A stretch of 35,373 nucleotides of DNA from Clostridiales bacterium (GCA_015056245.1 SVGQ01000019.1:1-35373); one strand, 5' to 3'. Positions 25,108-33,516 are shown, counted from the stretch's first letter. Notes: a model not told the origin generated them from the letters alone. Numbers and translations: made by a program.

Positions 25108-25136
25108 TTGCGCATTCCTGCCAAAACGGTTACAAT
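25108..25136 (+). promoter_or_regulatory. Promoter of ftsA-ftsZ
   Basis: TTGCGC (25108-25113) and TACAAT (25131-25136) are separated by 17 bases. A start near 25143 leaves a leader of about 110 bases before the ftsA ATG. The leader is open in the ftsA frame but has no start with a ribosome binding site. The imperfect hairpin GGAATaTGC/GCgCATTCC (25099-25118) overlaps the -35 box. Confidence 0.65.
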
Positions 25137-25252
25137 AAATTGTGGTACTTTGGGTGCCTGTTTTGTGCACGCCTCTGCGCGCCGGACAGTGCATCCTTCT
25201 GCATGCGGATCTTTCGTTCGCATGGACTGTTGATGAACGGGGAATGCTTGAT

Positions 25253-26446
25253 ATGAAATCTACCATTGCGGCAATTGATTTTGGCACTTCCAAGATTGTT
25301 ACTCTTGTGGCAGAGATCAGCGGTGGCCAGCGCTGCGATATTGTGGGCGCGGGCAGCACAGCATATGACGGCTTCATGGAAGGCGAGTGGAACAACCCTT
25401 CTGCGCTGAACGATGCGATCATGGATACCATCAATACAGCCGAACAGCAAGCCAAGCGCAAGGTCCGCGAAATCAACGTGGGTGTGCCGGGCGAGTTTAC
25501 GCGTGTGTATGCGGTGGAAACCAGCGTTGATATCCAGGGGACGGATCCTTCCGTGACCCCCCGCCATGTGGAGAAAATTTTTGCGCAGGCGGACAAGCAG
25601 CTGTCGCCAGTGCGCGGCATTGTTATTCACCGTAGCCCCGCGTGGTTTATGGTGGACGGCGGAAAAAAGGTGCTGGAGCCGGTGGGTATGAAGGGTTCTG
25701 AACTCAAGGCTCTGGTCAGCTTTGTGGTGGCGGATACCTTCTTCTTGGATGATATTCTTGCCCGCATGCGGGATCTGAACATCACCGTCAGCGGCTTTTT
25801 CTCCAGCTCTACCGGCGAAGCCATGCTGTACCTGCCTCAGGAAGAGCGCGACCGTACCGCTATCCTGATCGATATTGGTTACCTTTGTACCGATGTGATG
25901 GCTGTGGAAGGCGATGCTGTCATTTTCCAGAAAACGTTGCCGGTGGGCGGCGGGCATATCGCGGTGGATGTGGCCAGCGGTCTGCAGATCAACATGGAGC
26001 AGGCAGAACAGATCAAGCGCGAATATGTGTATGGAATTTCCACCATTTCGCAAAGCTATACTGCAACCGGTGCCGATGGGGTTAAGGGTCAGACCTTTAC
26101 GCAGGAAGAGGTTGCCGAGGTGCTGGAACCCCGTGTGGATGAAATCGCGGATATGGTAAGCCAGTGCATTGAGGACAGCGGCATCAAGCTGGGCAGTTGG
26201 TCGAATATTTACCTGACCGGCGGCGGCCTGTGCCTCAACCGTGGCGGCAAGGATTACCTTTCTGCCCGTCTTAACCGGCCTGTACGGGATACTGTCAAGC
26301 GTACGGTGAAGCTCTCCAGTCCCGTTTACGCCAGCGCTATGGGTCTGCTGGATTTGATTGCAGATACCATCGAAGCGCATACGGCCCCCACTGGCGGTCT
26401 TGGCGGCGGTGTGAAGGAGTTCTTCAAGAGCCTGCTGGGCGGCTGA
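25253..26446 (+). CDS. ftsA: Cell division protein FtsA
   Basis: The 397-residue actin-like protein anchors FtsZ to the membrane. It has the phosphate-1 motif AAIDFGTSKIVTLVAE, the SHS2/1C insertion region (PRHVEKIFAQADKQLS to LVSFVVAD), a second phosphate motif (ILIDIGYLCTDVMAVEGD), the adenosine motif YLTGGGLCLNRGG and the C-terminal amphipathic membrane-targeting helix VKEFFKSLLGG. It is slightly shorter than the usual 420-440 residues. The ATG at 25253 has GGGGA nine bases upstream; an ATG at 25244 (three residues longer) and open frame back to 25142 are less likely. The ftsZ gene follows after 49 bases. Confidence 0.93.
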   Translation: MKSTIAAIDFGTSKIVTLVAEISGGQRCDIVGAGSTAYDGFMEGEWNNPSALNDAIMDTINTAEQQAKRKVREINVGVPGEFTRVYAVETSVDIQGTDPSVTPRHVEKIFAQADKQLSPVRGIVIHRSPAWFMVDGGKKVLEPVGMKGSELKALVSFVVADTFFLDDILARMRDLNITVSGFFSSSTGEAMLYLPQEERDRTAILIDIGYLCTDVMAVEGDAVIFQKTLPVGGGHIAVDVASGLQINMEQAEQIKREYVYGISTISQSYTATGADGVKGQTFTQEEVAEVLEPRVDEIADMVSQCIEDSGIKLGSWSNIYLTGGGLCLNRGGKDYLSARLNRPVRDTVKRTVKLSSPVYASAMGLLDLIADTIEAHTAPTGGLGGGVKEFFKSLLGG

Positions 26447-26495
26447 GGCCGGTCAGTATCCTATATAGCTGTATGAAAACAAGGAGGATGCAATC

Positions 26496-28109
26496 GTGCT
26501 GGAATTTCAGATTGAGGATCAGCAGAGTTTTGCTACCATTAAGGTCATAGGCTGTGGCGGCGCTGGCAACAACGCGGTCAACCGCATGGTGGATGCCGGT
26601 CTGAAGGGCGTGGAATTTATCGCCATCAACACCGACCGTCAGGCGCTGGCAATGAGCAAGGCCAGCACCACCATCCAGATCGGCGAGAAGCTCACCAAAG
26701 GTCTGGGCGCAGGCGCTGTGCCTGATGTAGGCCGCAGAGCTGCGGAGGAAAGCCGTGAAGAGATCGCGCAGGCAATCAAGGGCGCTGATCTTGTTTTCGT
26801 CACCGCTGGTATGGGCGGCGGCACTGGTACCGGCGCAGCCCCCGTTGTGGCAGAGATCGCCCGTGATATGAACTGCCTTACCATCGCTGTGGTAACCAAG
26901 CCCTTCTTGTTTGAAGGCAAGCAGCGCATGAAGAACGCCGAAATGGGCGTGATGGATCTCAAGCAGCGCGTGGATACCCTTGTGGTGATCCCCAACGACC
27001 GCCTTCTGTCTGTGGTCAACAAGGGAACCACCATGCTGGAGGCTTTCCGCATTGCGGATGATGTACTCCGTCAGGGTATTCAGGGCATCAGCGATCTGAT
27101 CGCTGTTCCCGCGCTGATCAATCTGGACTTTGCCGACGTGAAAACCGTTATGGAAAGCGGCGGTCTGGCTCACATGGGTATCGGTATCGGCAAGGGCGAA
27201 AGCCGTATGGTGGACGCCGCCAAGAATGCCATTCAGAGCCCGTTGCTGGAAACCAGCATCGATGGCGCACGCGCTGTGCTGATCAACATCACCGGCGGCG
27301 AAGATATGAGCATTATCGATATCAACGAAGCAGCCAATCTGGTTATGCAGGCTGCCGACAGCGAGGCCAACATCATCTTTGGTGCCGGTATCGACGATTC
27401 GCTGGAGGACGAAGTCCGCATTACCGTTATTGCTACGGGCTTTGAAAAAACGCCCTTCCCCAAGAAGGAAGAACCCCGCCGCCAGAATGCCGCAGCTACT
27501 GCTGCCAGCCGCGACTGGACCAACTCCTTCTCTGCCCCGGAACCTCGCAGCAGCTATGGTTCCAGCTTCACCGGTACGCCCTTGATCCATCAGGAATATC
27601 CGGCTACTTCCTACGATGACCTGAGCTTCAATATGCCCATGGACGATGAACCCATGCAGAGCGATTTCGGCAGCTATCTGGGTACCAGCAGCATCCCCAC
27701 ACCTGCAGCTATGCCTTCCATGATGCAGCAGCAGGGTATGCCCATGTTCCAGCAGCAGGGGTATCAGCAAGGCTATCAGCCTCAGCAGCCCTATCAGGAT
27801 TATGGCATGCAGCAGCCTCAGCAGGGTATGCAGTACGGTGCTATGCAGGCACCCGTGCAGCCTCCCATGCAGCCCATGGACTTTGGTCAGCAGTATCAGC
27901 CTGCAACGCCGCAGCCCATGCCGCAGGAAGTGCAGCCCCAGCAACAGCCGGTAGCACCCGCACCTGCGGCACAAGCCGCCCCCGCTGCTCCGGTCGCACC
28001 TGTGGTTGCCCAGCCGGTCGAGCAGCCTGTCGCCCCCGTGCAGCCTGCTGCCATCGAAAAGGACGAATTGGGCGTTCCTGCGTTCCTGCGCAGACCTACC
28101 CGGAAATAA
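26496..28109 (+). CDS. ftsZ: Cell division protein FtsZ with a long Gln/Pro/Met-rich linker
   Basis: The 537-residue tubulin-like GTPase forms the division ring. The globular part (about residues 1-318) has [16 protein letters not shown], the GTP-binding GGGTGTG at residues 107-113, the [20 protein letters not shown] region and the T7-loop [11 protein letters not shown]. After it comes an unusually long linker of about 200 residues, rich in Gln, Pro, Met, Tyr, Ala and Val. The C-terminal peptide [15 protein letters not shown], which binds FtsA and SepF, closes the protein. Typical Firmicute FtsZ has 360-390 residues. The GTG start follows AAGGAGGATGCAATC. It is followed by a strong terminator. 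Confidence 0.97.
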   Translation: MLEFQIEDQQSFATIKVIGCGGAGNNAVNRMVDAGLKGVEFIAINTDRQALAMSKASTTIQIGEKLTKGLGAGAVPDVGRRAAEESREEIAQAIKGADLVFVTAGMGGGTGTGAAPVVAEIARDMNCLTIAVVTKPFLFEGKQRMKNAEMGVMDLKQRVDTLVVIPNDRLLSVVNKGTTMLEAFRIADDVLRQGIQGISDLIAVPALINLDFADVKTVMESGGLAHMGIGIGKGESRMVDAAKNAIQSPLLETSIDGARAVLINITGGEDMSIIDINEAANLVMQAADSEANIIFGAGIDDSLEDEVRITVIATGFEKTPFPKKEEPRRQNAAATAASRDWTNSFSAPEPRSSYGSSFTGTPLIHQEYPATSYDDLSFNMPMDDEPMQSDFGSYLGTSSIPTPAAMPSMMQQQGMPMFQQQGYQQGYQPQQPYQDYGMQQPQQGMQYGAMQAPVQPPMQPMDFGQQYQPATPQPMPQEVQPQQQPVAPAPAAQAAPAAPVAPVVAQPVEQPVAPVQPAAIEKDELGVPAFLRRPTRK

Positions 28110-28133
28110 AATTGGCAATCAGTATAGCAAATG

Positions 28134-28176
28134 AAAAATGGCAGCATTCCGTTCCGCGCGGTATGCTGCCATTTTT
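28134..28176 (+). terminator. Rho-independent terminator after ftsZ
   Basis: AAAAATGGCAGCAT (28134-28147) and ATGCTGCCATTTTT (28163-28176) form a perfect 14-bp stem with a 15-base loop, ending in a T-tract. The next Shine-Dalgarno is only 13 bases away. The A/T-rich ends could terminate on both strands. Confidence 0.93.
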
Positions 28177-28201
28177 CGTAAAGTATACAGGAGGTATGAA
28201 A

Positions 28202-28531
28202 ATGAGCAAAACGTTTGCGGAGATGCAGGATATGTACCGGAAAGTGGTCAGCCGCTTTTCCAAAATCGAGCTGAATCCTTGGGCTGCGCAAGGCGCGATG
28301 ATCGAATTGAGCAAGCAGGTAGGTGAACTGGCAAAACAAGTGATGATCAAAGAAAAGTACTATGCACTGACCAGCGAAGTTCCAGATGTGGATACAAAGC
28401 TTGGTAATGAGATGGCTGATGTGATTGCGCAGGTGATGCGGCTTGCGGATCATTATGGGATTGATCTGGAACAGGCTTTTCTGGATGCCCGTGCAGATGA
28501 GGTGCAGTATCTGGAGTCCAGAGGAGTATAG
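28202..28531 (+). CDS. MazG-like nucleotide pyrophosphohydrolase
   Basis: The 109-residue all-helical protein resembles the MazG-like/dCTPase group. It has MIELSKQVGELAKQVM and LGNEMADVIAQVMRLADHYGIDLEQAF, which align with the two metal-binding helices (usual EExxE and ExxD). In the first helix the leading Glu pair is replaced by Lys-Gln, so one metal ligand may be lost; the ExxD (EMAD) is intact. Family members hydrolyse NTPs or dNTPs to monophosphate and pyrophosphate. The ATG at 28202 has AGGAGGT six bases upstream; ATG 28196 is too close. No clear promoter separates it from the ftsZ terminator. Confidence 0.8.
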   Translation: MSKTFAEMQDMYRKVVSRFSKIELNPWAAQGAMIELSKQVGELAKQVMIKEKYYALTSEVPDVDTKLGNEMADVIAQVMRLADHYGIDLEQAFLDARADEVQYLESRGV

Positions 28532-28595
28532 GGTTCCTTCTAAAGAGCCTATGCAAGCCATACACTGTTCTATCTGAAAGATGGGGGACAGCCGT

Positions 28596-29612
28596 ATGGA
28601 TCCTTGTATGCAGCGTGCATTGATGTTTGTTGGCGCGTTTATCGGAGCAGGTTTTGCCTCCGGGCGAGAAGTGGTCAGCTTCTTTTCGCGTTATGGCGCT
28701 TGTTCCTGGGGTTTGATTCTTTTGTCAGCGGGAACCATGACAGCTTTGTGTGCACTTTGTCTCAGAAGTGCAAAAGCAGCAAACGGCTGTCAATGGTGCG
28801 CTATTTATCGAGAAGATTCGTTTGCAGTGCGCAATCTGGCGGAAGGCTGCATCCTGCTGCTGCAGATCATCATGGGCGGATCGATGATTTCGGCCTCGGG
28901 GCATATTTTTGCGCTGATTTTCCCTGTAAAACATGCATATCTGTTGGGTACTGGGGTTACCATAGCGATAGCGGTACTGATCAGTGGTGCAAACCTGAAA
29001 CCGATGACCGTGCTCAGCAGCCTGTTGGCTGTTCTGTTTGTTATGGCGGTTGTCGGGGTGCTGATCTTTGATGGAAACGATTCTCAGATGATTGTGCTGC
29101 CCCGCATTGATGATGGGCATATTATCGAGGGTGCTTTCCGTTCGGTGGCGTATGCAGCGTTGAATTTAGCCCTTTCCATCGGAATGATTTGCCGCTGCGG
29201 CGGTTGTTCCTGTCGCAGCTCCAATCGTTCAGCAGTGCTGTTTGGACTTATGCTGACCGGTCTTTTGCTCGTGAGCAATTATCTGTATCTGAAGCATCCG
29301 GAGGTGCAGAGTGTTACCTTTCCCATGGTTTCGTTGCTGGCGCGTTTTGGGCGTGTGGGATACATGGTCAGCCTTTCACTGATGTATTTGGCGATCGTAA
29401 CCACGCTGTCTGCAGGATTGTATGCACTGCGTGCCGGGCTGGAAGTGCATGGGACAAAGGCAACCGCCCTTTGGTTGACGGTTCTCCTTCCGCTGGCAGT
29501 ATCTTTTGCGGGGTTTGAGAATCTTGTGGACCGCTGGTACGGGATGGCGGGGCTGCTGTGTTTGCTGCTGGTTTTCCTTCCATTGTTTATCCGGCAGGAA
29601 AATTTGTCTTGA
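28596..29612 (+). CDS. YkvI-like membrane protein
   Basis: The 338-residue polytopic protein has about ten membrane helices and begins with VGAFIGAGFASGREVVSFFSRYG, the hallmark of the YkvI family, a branch of the APC transporter fold. The substrate of YkvI is unknown. A short cysteine-rich loop (CRCGGCSCRSSNRS) between helices, near residue 207, is unusual and could bind metal. The ATG at 28596 follows GGGGGACAGCCGT; ATG 28581 adds five residues with a poorer site. It lies 64 bases after the MazG-like gene, possibly in one transcript. The promoter of the maltose phosphorylase gene overlaps its stop. Confidence 0.85.
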   Translation: MDPCMQRALMFVGAFIGAGFASGREVVSFFSRYGACSWGLILLSAGTMTALCALCLRSAKAANGCQWCAIYREDSFAVRNLAEGCILLLQIIMGGSMISASGHIFALIFPVKHAYLLGTGVTIAIAVLISGANLKPMTVLSSLLAVLFVMAVVGVLIFDGNDSQMIVLPRIDDGHIIEGAFRSVAYAALNLALSIGMICRCGGCSCRSSNRSAVLFGLMLTGLLLVSNYLYLKHPEVQSVTFPMVSLLARFGRVGYMVSLSLMYLAIVTTLSAGLYALRAGLEVHGTKATALWLTVLLPLAVSFAGFENLVDRWYGMAGLLCLLLVFLPLFIRQENLS

Positions 29613-29637
29613 CAATAGGCCAACAATCTTGTACCAT
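29609..29637 (+). promoter_or_regulatory. Promoter of the maltose phosphorylase gene
   Basis: A perfect -35 TTGACA (29609-29614), overlapping the preceding stop codon, and TACCAT (29632-29637) are 17 bases apart. The leader is about 30 bases. No operator dyad or cre-like site is evident. Confidence 0.6.
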
Positions 29638-29675
29638 CATAATACAAACGATTGCACATGAAAGGGGAACACACC

Positions 29676-31934
29676 ATGGGTTATCAGATTCATCCTTGGA
29701 AAGTTGTGGAAACCTCGTTGAATCAGGAGACAATGCGTCTGTCCGAAAGCCTTACATCCACCGGCAATGGCTATATGGGCATGCGTGGTAATTTCGAGGA
29801 AGATTACAGCGGCGATACGCATCTGGGCACCTATATAGGCGGCGTGTGGTTCCCGGATAAAACCCGCGTGGGCTGGTGGAAGAATGGCTATCCCCAGTAT
29901 TTTGGCAAGGCCATCAACTGTGTCCGCATGAATGGCATTCATGTGGAGATCAATGACCAGCCGCTGGATCTGGCAAAAGCTGATGTGTTGGATTTTTACC
30001 GGGAGCTGGATATGCAGACCGGTGTGTTCCTGCGCCGCTTCACTGTCTGGACCCCTGATGGCAAGGTGACAGTGGAAGCAGAACGCTTTGTATCCCTTGC
30101 TCAGAAGGAGCTTCTGGCTATTTCTTATTCTGTTACCCCCGAAAACGATGCCAAGGTAGTGATGCGTCCCTATCTGGATGCCAACGTGAAAAACCTTGAC
30201 AGCAACTACGACGAAACCTTCTGGGAAATGCTGCAGGAGGAAGGCACCGAGGACGCGGTGGCGCTCCTGACCCGCACCAAGCCCAATCCCTTTGATGCAC
30301 CCCGCTTTACTGTGGCGGCTGCCATGAGCTGCTGGGCAGATGGTCTGGAAATGATCGACCGCAAGCTGGAAGAAGGCTATGTGGAGAAGAGCTATGGCGG
30401 TATGGTACCCGCTGGCGAAAAAGTGACGCTGGAAAAGTATGTGCTGGTGTTTACCGACCGTGACTGGGAGGACAACCTGATCATCACCATGGCGCTGAAA
30501 GCCGCTTCCCGCGCCCGGGAAGTGGGTTACGCTGACCTGCGCAAGGAGCATGCCGATACCTGGCAGCAGCGCTGGGCTTCCTGTGATGTGACGGTCAAGG
30601 GCGATGACGCTGCCCAGCAGGGTATCCGTTTTAACTTGTTCCAGCTGCTCAGCACCTATTCCGGTGATGACGCCCGACTGAACATCGGCCCCAAGGGCTT
30701 CACCGGTGAAAAGTATGGCGGTGCCACCTATTGGGACACGGAAGCCTATTGTCTGTCCGTCTATATGGCGGTGGCAGGTCAGGATGTGGCCCGTCAGCTG
30801 CTGATGTACCGCTACCTCCAGTTGGACGGCGCGTATTTCAACGCCCAGCAGCAGGGTCTGGATGGCGCGCTGTATCCCATGGTCACTTTCACCGGCATCG
30901 AGTGCCATAACGAGTGGGAGATCACCTTTGAGGAGATCCACCGCAACGGCGCCATCGCTCATGCCATTTTCAACTACACCACCTATACCGGCGATGAAAG
31001 CTACATTCGCAATGAAGGTCTGGATGTACTCTATGGTATCGCCCGCTTCTATACCGACCGCGCTCACTTCTCCACCCGCAAAGGCCAGTACATGATCCAT
31101 GGCGTAACCGGCCCCAACGAGTATGAGAACAATGTGAACAACAACTGGTATACCAACCGCATCGCCGCCTGGAGCATTGAGTATTTCTGCGACTGGGCAG
31201 AAAAAGTGGATGCACAGCGCCGCGAAAAGCTGGGCGTCACCGCAGAAGAAATCGCCCATATGCGCGATGTGGTAGCCCGGATGTATTACCCCACCGACGA
31301 GGAAATGGGCATCTTTGTTCAGCATGATACCTTCCTTGACAAGGAACTGATGACCGTGGATCAGCTGCCTGCGGATCAGCGGCCTATCAACCAGAAATGG
31401 TCCTGGGATCACATCCTGCGCAGCTGCTTCATCAAGCAGGCTGATGTGCTGCAGGGCTTGTACTTCCTCAATCATCTCTACTCCGATGACGAAATCAAGC
31501 GCAACTTCGATTTCTATGAGCCCATGACTGTTCATGAAAGCAGCCTTTCTCCCTGTGTGCACAGCATTCTGGCGGCGCAGCTGGGATATCATGACAAGGC
31601 TGTGGAGATGTATCAGCGCACTGCCCGTCTGGATCTGGACAACATCAACAACGATACTGTTGATGGTTTGCACATCACCAGTATGGCAGGCAGTTGGCTG
31701 GCGATGGCCCATGGCTTTGCCGGTATGCGTACGGTGGACGGCCTCAGTCTGAATCCCTTCCTGCCGGATGCCTGGCAGGGCTACGGCTTCCAGTTCAATT
31801 ACCGCGGTCGTGTGCTGCGTCTGGAAGTGGACAAGGATGCTGCTGTGGTGGAACTGCTCTCCGGCGATGCGCTGGAGATGACCCTCTGCGGCGAAACCGT
31901 TACCCTGATCGACAAAATCACTCATCGGTTTTGA
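29676..31934 (+). CDS. mapA: GH65 maltose phosphorylase
   Basis: The 752-residue enzyme splits maltose with inorganic phosphate into beta-glucose 1-phosphate and glucose in the cytoplasm. The N-terminal beta-sandwich has ESLTSTGNGYMGMRGNFEEDYSGD written here in part as NGYMGMRGNFEEDYSGD, and GGVWFPDKTRVGWWKNGYP, both specific to the maltose phosphorylase branch. The (alpha/alpha)6 barrel contains KYGGATYWDTEAY, ECHNEWEITFEEIHRNGAI and the catalytic acid Glu482 in VTGPNEYENNVNNNWYTN. FIKQADVLQGLYF is the phosphate-side motif. Length is as expected. AAAGGGGAACACACC precedes the ATG. No transporter, phosphoglucomutase or regulator for maltose is nearby, so it is a lone catabolic gene. A large antisense open frame (29637-31949) is a shadow. 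Confidence 0.94.
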   Translation: MGYQIHPWKVVETSLNQETMRLSESLTSTGNGYMGMRGNFEEDYSGDTHLGTYIGGVWFPDKTRVGWWKNGYPQYFGKAINCVRMNGIHVEINDQPLDLAKADVLDFYRELDMQTGVFLRRFTVWTPDGKVTVEAERFVSLAQKELLAISYSVTPENDAKVVMRPYLDANVKNLDSNYDETFWEMLQEEGTEDAVALLTRTKPNPFDAPRFTVAAAMSCWADGLEMIDRKLEEGYVEKSYGGMVPAGEKVTLEKYVLVFTDRDWEDNLIITMALKAASRAREVGYADLRKEHADTWQQRWASCDVTVKGDDAAQQGIRFNLFQLLSTYSGDDARLNIGPKGFTGEKYGGATYWDTEAYCLSVYMAVAGQDVARQLLMYRYLQLDGAYFNAQQQGLDGALYPMVTFTGIECHNEWEITFEEIHRNGAIAHAIFNYTTYTGDESYIRNEGLDVLYGIARFYTDRAHFSTRKGQYMIHGVTGPNEYENNVNNNWYTNRIAAWSIEYFCDWAEKVDAQRREKLGVTAEEIAHMRDVVARMYYPTDEEMGIFVQHDTFLDKELMTVDQLPADQRPINQKWSWDHILRSCFIKQADVLQGLYFLNHLYSDDEIKRNFDFYEPMTVHESSLSPCVHSILAAQLGYHDKAVEMYQRTARLDLDNINNDTVDGLHITSMAGSWLAMAHGFAGMRTVDGLSLNPFLPDAWQGYGFQFNYRGRVLRLEVDKDAAVVELLSGDALEMTLCGETVTLIDKITHRF

Positions 31935-31942
31935 GTTCTGAA

Positions 31943-31972
31943 CACACAAATCATCACCTCCTGCATAGGATG
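31943..31972 (+). promoter_or_regulatory. Sigma-K-like promoter of dpaA-dpaB inside the upstream terminator
   Basis: CACA (31943-31946), 17 bases, CATAGGATG (31964-31972) fits the sigma-K pattern (mACm, N16-17, CATAnnnTA) except at the last base. In Bacillus subtilis the orthologous spoVF operon is transcribed by sigma-K. The expected start, about 31979-31981, falls in the loop of the terminator hairpin, so this transcript would lack the 5' arm and leave the dpaA Shine-Dalgarno free. Confidence 0.55.
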
Positions 31973-32004
31973 CTCCAGTGGCATCTTGCAGGAGGTGATT
32001 TTTT
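31953..32004 (+). terminator. Terminator of the maltose phosphorylase gene containing the dpaA ribosome binding site
   Basis: ATCACCTCCTGCA (31953-31965) and TGCAGGAGGTGAT (31987-31999) form a perfect 13-bp stem. The loop folds further (GGATGC 31968-31973 with GCATCT 31981-31986), giving about 19 pairs with a 2-base bulge. Six T residues (31999-32004) follow. The 3' arm is at the same time the dpaA Shine-Dalgarno (AGGAGGTGA, 31990-31998), and the T-tract contains the first bases of the TTG start codon at 32003. Confidence 0.92.
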
Positions 32005-32848
32005 GATACAAAACTGTCTTGTAGCAGGCGGTGATCAGCGCATGGAGCAGATGGGACGGCTGCTGGCGCAGGAGGGTTTTCGGGTGGAACGGATCAAAAA
32101 TGGCAGCGACAGCGCATGGCAGGAAAAAGCGCATTGCGCTGATGCCTTGCTGTTACCGTACCCCTATGCCATAAAAGAAGGTAAAATCCCGGGCTGGGAG
32201 CATGGGGGAGTTGGGCTGGAAACATTGCTGCAAAGCCTGAAACCTCATACTCTTGTGATGGCAGGTGCGGGTGCAGACAGTTGCGTGGCTGTTTGCGGCT
32301 CACCGGGGCATCCGCTTCGGTTGAAGCATTATGCGGATGATCCCTTGTTTGCAGAACGAAACGCAGAGATCTCTGCTGAAGCGGCGGTTTGCGAGGCGAT
32401 GCAGCGCACGCATAGAATGCTGGATGAACAGAATGTTCTGGTGTTGGGATACGGGCTTTTCGCACGGGCGATCGTCTGGCGGCTCAAAGCGTTGGGGGCA
32501 AGGGTCTGGGTAGCGGCAAGGCGGGAGAAGAGTCGTCTTTTGGCAATGCAGGAAGGGGCGCAGGTTGTTTCGTTTGAGCAGATTCCTCTGATTGCTCCGC
32601 AGATGCAGCTGGTAATGAATACTGTTCCGGCAGTTGTGTTAGGTCCGGCAGAACTGGTGTCATTTCCCGATGAAACCCTTCTGATGGAACTTGCCAGCCC
32701 GCCCTATGGGATCGATCTTCCTGCTGCTGTGGATCTGGAAAAGAATGTGGTGGTGTTGCCGGGTCTGCCCTCCCGATATGCCCCGATTTCAGCAGCCAAG
32801 GCTCTGAAAGAAACGGTTATGCGACAGATCATGGAGGCAGGAATATGA
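32003..32848 (+). CDS. dpaA: Dipicolinate synthase subunit A
   Basis: The 281-residue protein is the dehydrogenase-like subunit of dipicolinate synthase (SpoVFA). It oxidises the dihydrodipicolinate-pathway intermediate to dipicolinic acid in the mother cell, for export into the forespore core. An N-terminal domain starts at IQNCLVAGGDQRMEQMGRLL; a Rossmann fold follows with NVLVLGYGLFARAIVWRLKALGARVWVAAR (here shortened: VLGYGLFARAIVWRLKALGA). The end PGLPSRYAPISAAKAL is also typical. The TTG start at 32003 lies seven bases after GGAGG and is the only start with a site. The last codons overlap dpaB (ATGA). It is slightly shorter than the usual 290-300 residues. Confidence 0.92.
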   Translation: MIQNCLVAGGDQRMEQMGRLLAQEGFRVERIKNGSDSAWQEKAHCADALLLPYPYAIKEGKIPGWEHGGVGLETLLQSLKPHTLVMAGAGADSCVAVCGSPGHPLRLKHYADDPLFAERNAEISAEAAVCEAMQRTHRMLDEQNVLVLGYGLFARAIVWRLKALGARVWVAARREKSRLLAMQEGAQVVSFEQIPLIAPQMQLVMNTVPAVVLGPAELVSFPDETLLMELASPPYGIDLPAAVDLEKNVVVLPGLPSRYAPISAAKALKETVMRQIMEAGI

Positions 32849-33453
32849 AAAAGACAACCATCGGCTTTGCCATGACAGGTTCCTTTTGCACCTTCGAAGC
32901 GGTTCTCGCCCAAATGGAAGAATTGGTGAAGCGGGACTATGACATCCTCCCCATCCTTTCCAACCATGCAGCTCAATTGGATACCCGTTTCATGACAGCA
33001 CGCCATCTGCACGAAAGGCTTCGTGCCATCACGGGCCGCGACCCCATTGAAACGCTGCAGGAAGCGGAACCCATTGGTCCCAAAAAGCTGACGGATGTGT
33101 ACCTCATTGCGCCTGCCACCGGCAATACGCTGGCAAAGCTGGCAAATGGCATCTTTGATACACCGGTTCTGCTGGGAGCCAAAAGTCATCTGCGCAATGA
33201 CCGCCCGTTGGTACTTGCGGTCTCCACAAACGATGCTCTGTCTACGGCTGCACAGAATATTGGACGGTTGATGATGTGGCGCAACGTATATCTGGTGCCG
33301 TTCCGGCAGGATGCGGCTTTCCAGAAACCGCGGTCGCTGGTCGCAGATTTTTCACTGATTCCCAAAACCATTTCCTCAGCTCTGTGCGGTGTGCAGCTTC
33401 AGCCCATCTCTGGCGCGCCTCTGGGTTTTTCAACAGAAGATCATCCCAAATAA
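32845..33453 (+). CDS. dpaB: Dipicolinate synthase subunit B
   Basis: The 202-residue subunit B (SpoVFB) is an HFCD-type flavoprotein-like protein and the partner of DpaA. It starts with TIGFAMTGSFCTFEAVLAQM, and has the conserved DVYLIAPATGNTLAKLANGI and PLVLAVSTNDALS segments, all typical. The ATG at 32845 overlaps the dpaA stop by four bases, so the subunits are translationally coupled. GGAGGCAGGAAT lies just upstream. Length matches the family (about 200). The window thus holds two members of the HFCD fold, this one and CoaC. No asd-dapG-dapA follow as they do in Bacillus subtilis. Confidence 0.95.
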   Translation: MKKTTIGFAMTGSFCTFEAVLAQMEELVKRDYDILPILSNHAAQLDTRFMTARHLHERLRAITGRDPIETLQEAEPIGPKKLTDVYLIAPATGNTLAKLANGIFDTPVLLGAKSHLRNDRPLVLAVSTNDALSTAAQNIGRLMMWRNVYLVPFRQDAAFQKPRSLVADFSLIPKTISSALCGVQLQPISGAPLGFSTEDHPK

Positions 33454-33455
33454 CC

Positions 33456-33516
33456 TGTTACTGGTGTACGGAAATACTGTAACAAACTTGCAACAGAAAC
33501 GTTTTTGTTGTATGAT
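33456..33516 (+). promoter_or_regulatory. Promoter of the DUF3298-like gene with an upstream dyad
   Basis: TTGCAA (33488-33493) and TATGAT (33511-33516) are 17 bases apart, about 35 bases before the ATG at 33551. Directly upstream, TGTTAC (33456-33461) and GTAACA (33479-33484) form an inverted repeat that could be a binding site. No terminator is seen between dpaB and this promoter. Confidence 0.65.

Noticed and set aside
25142..25252. N-terminal extension of FtsA
   Set aside because: The frame is open, but it starts at the predicted transcription start, has no ribosome site and FtsA proteins begin at the MKSTIAAIDFG region.
28559..28566. CATACACT before the YkvI-like gene as sigma-E -10 box
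   Set aside because: The -10 match is perfect, but nothing like KMATATT is found 14-15 bases upstream.
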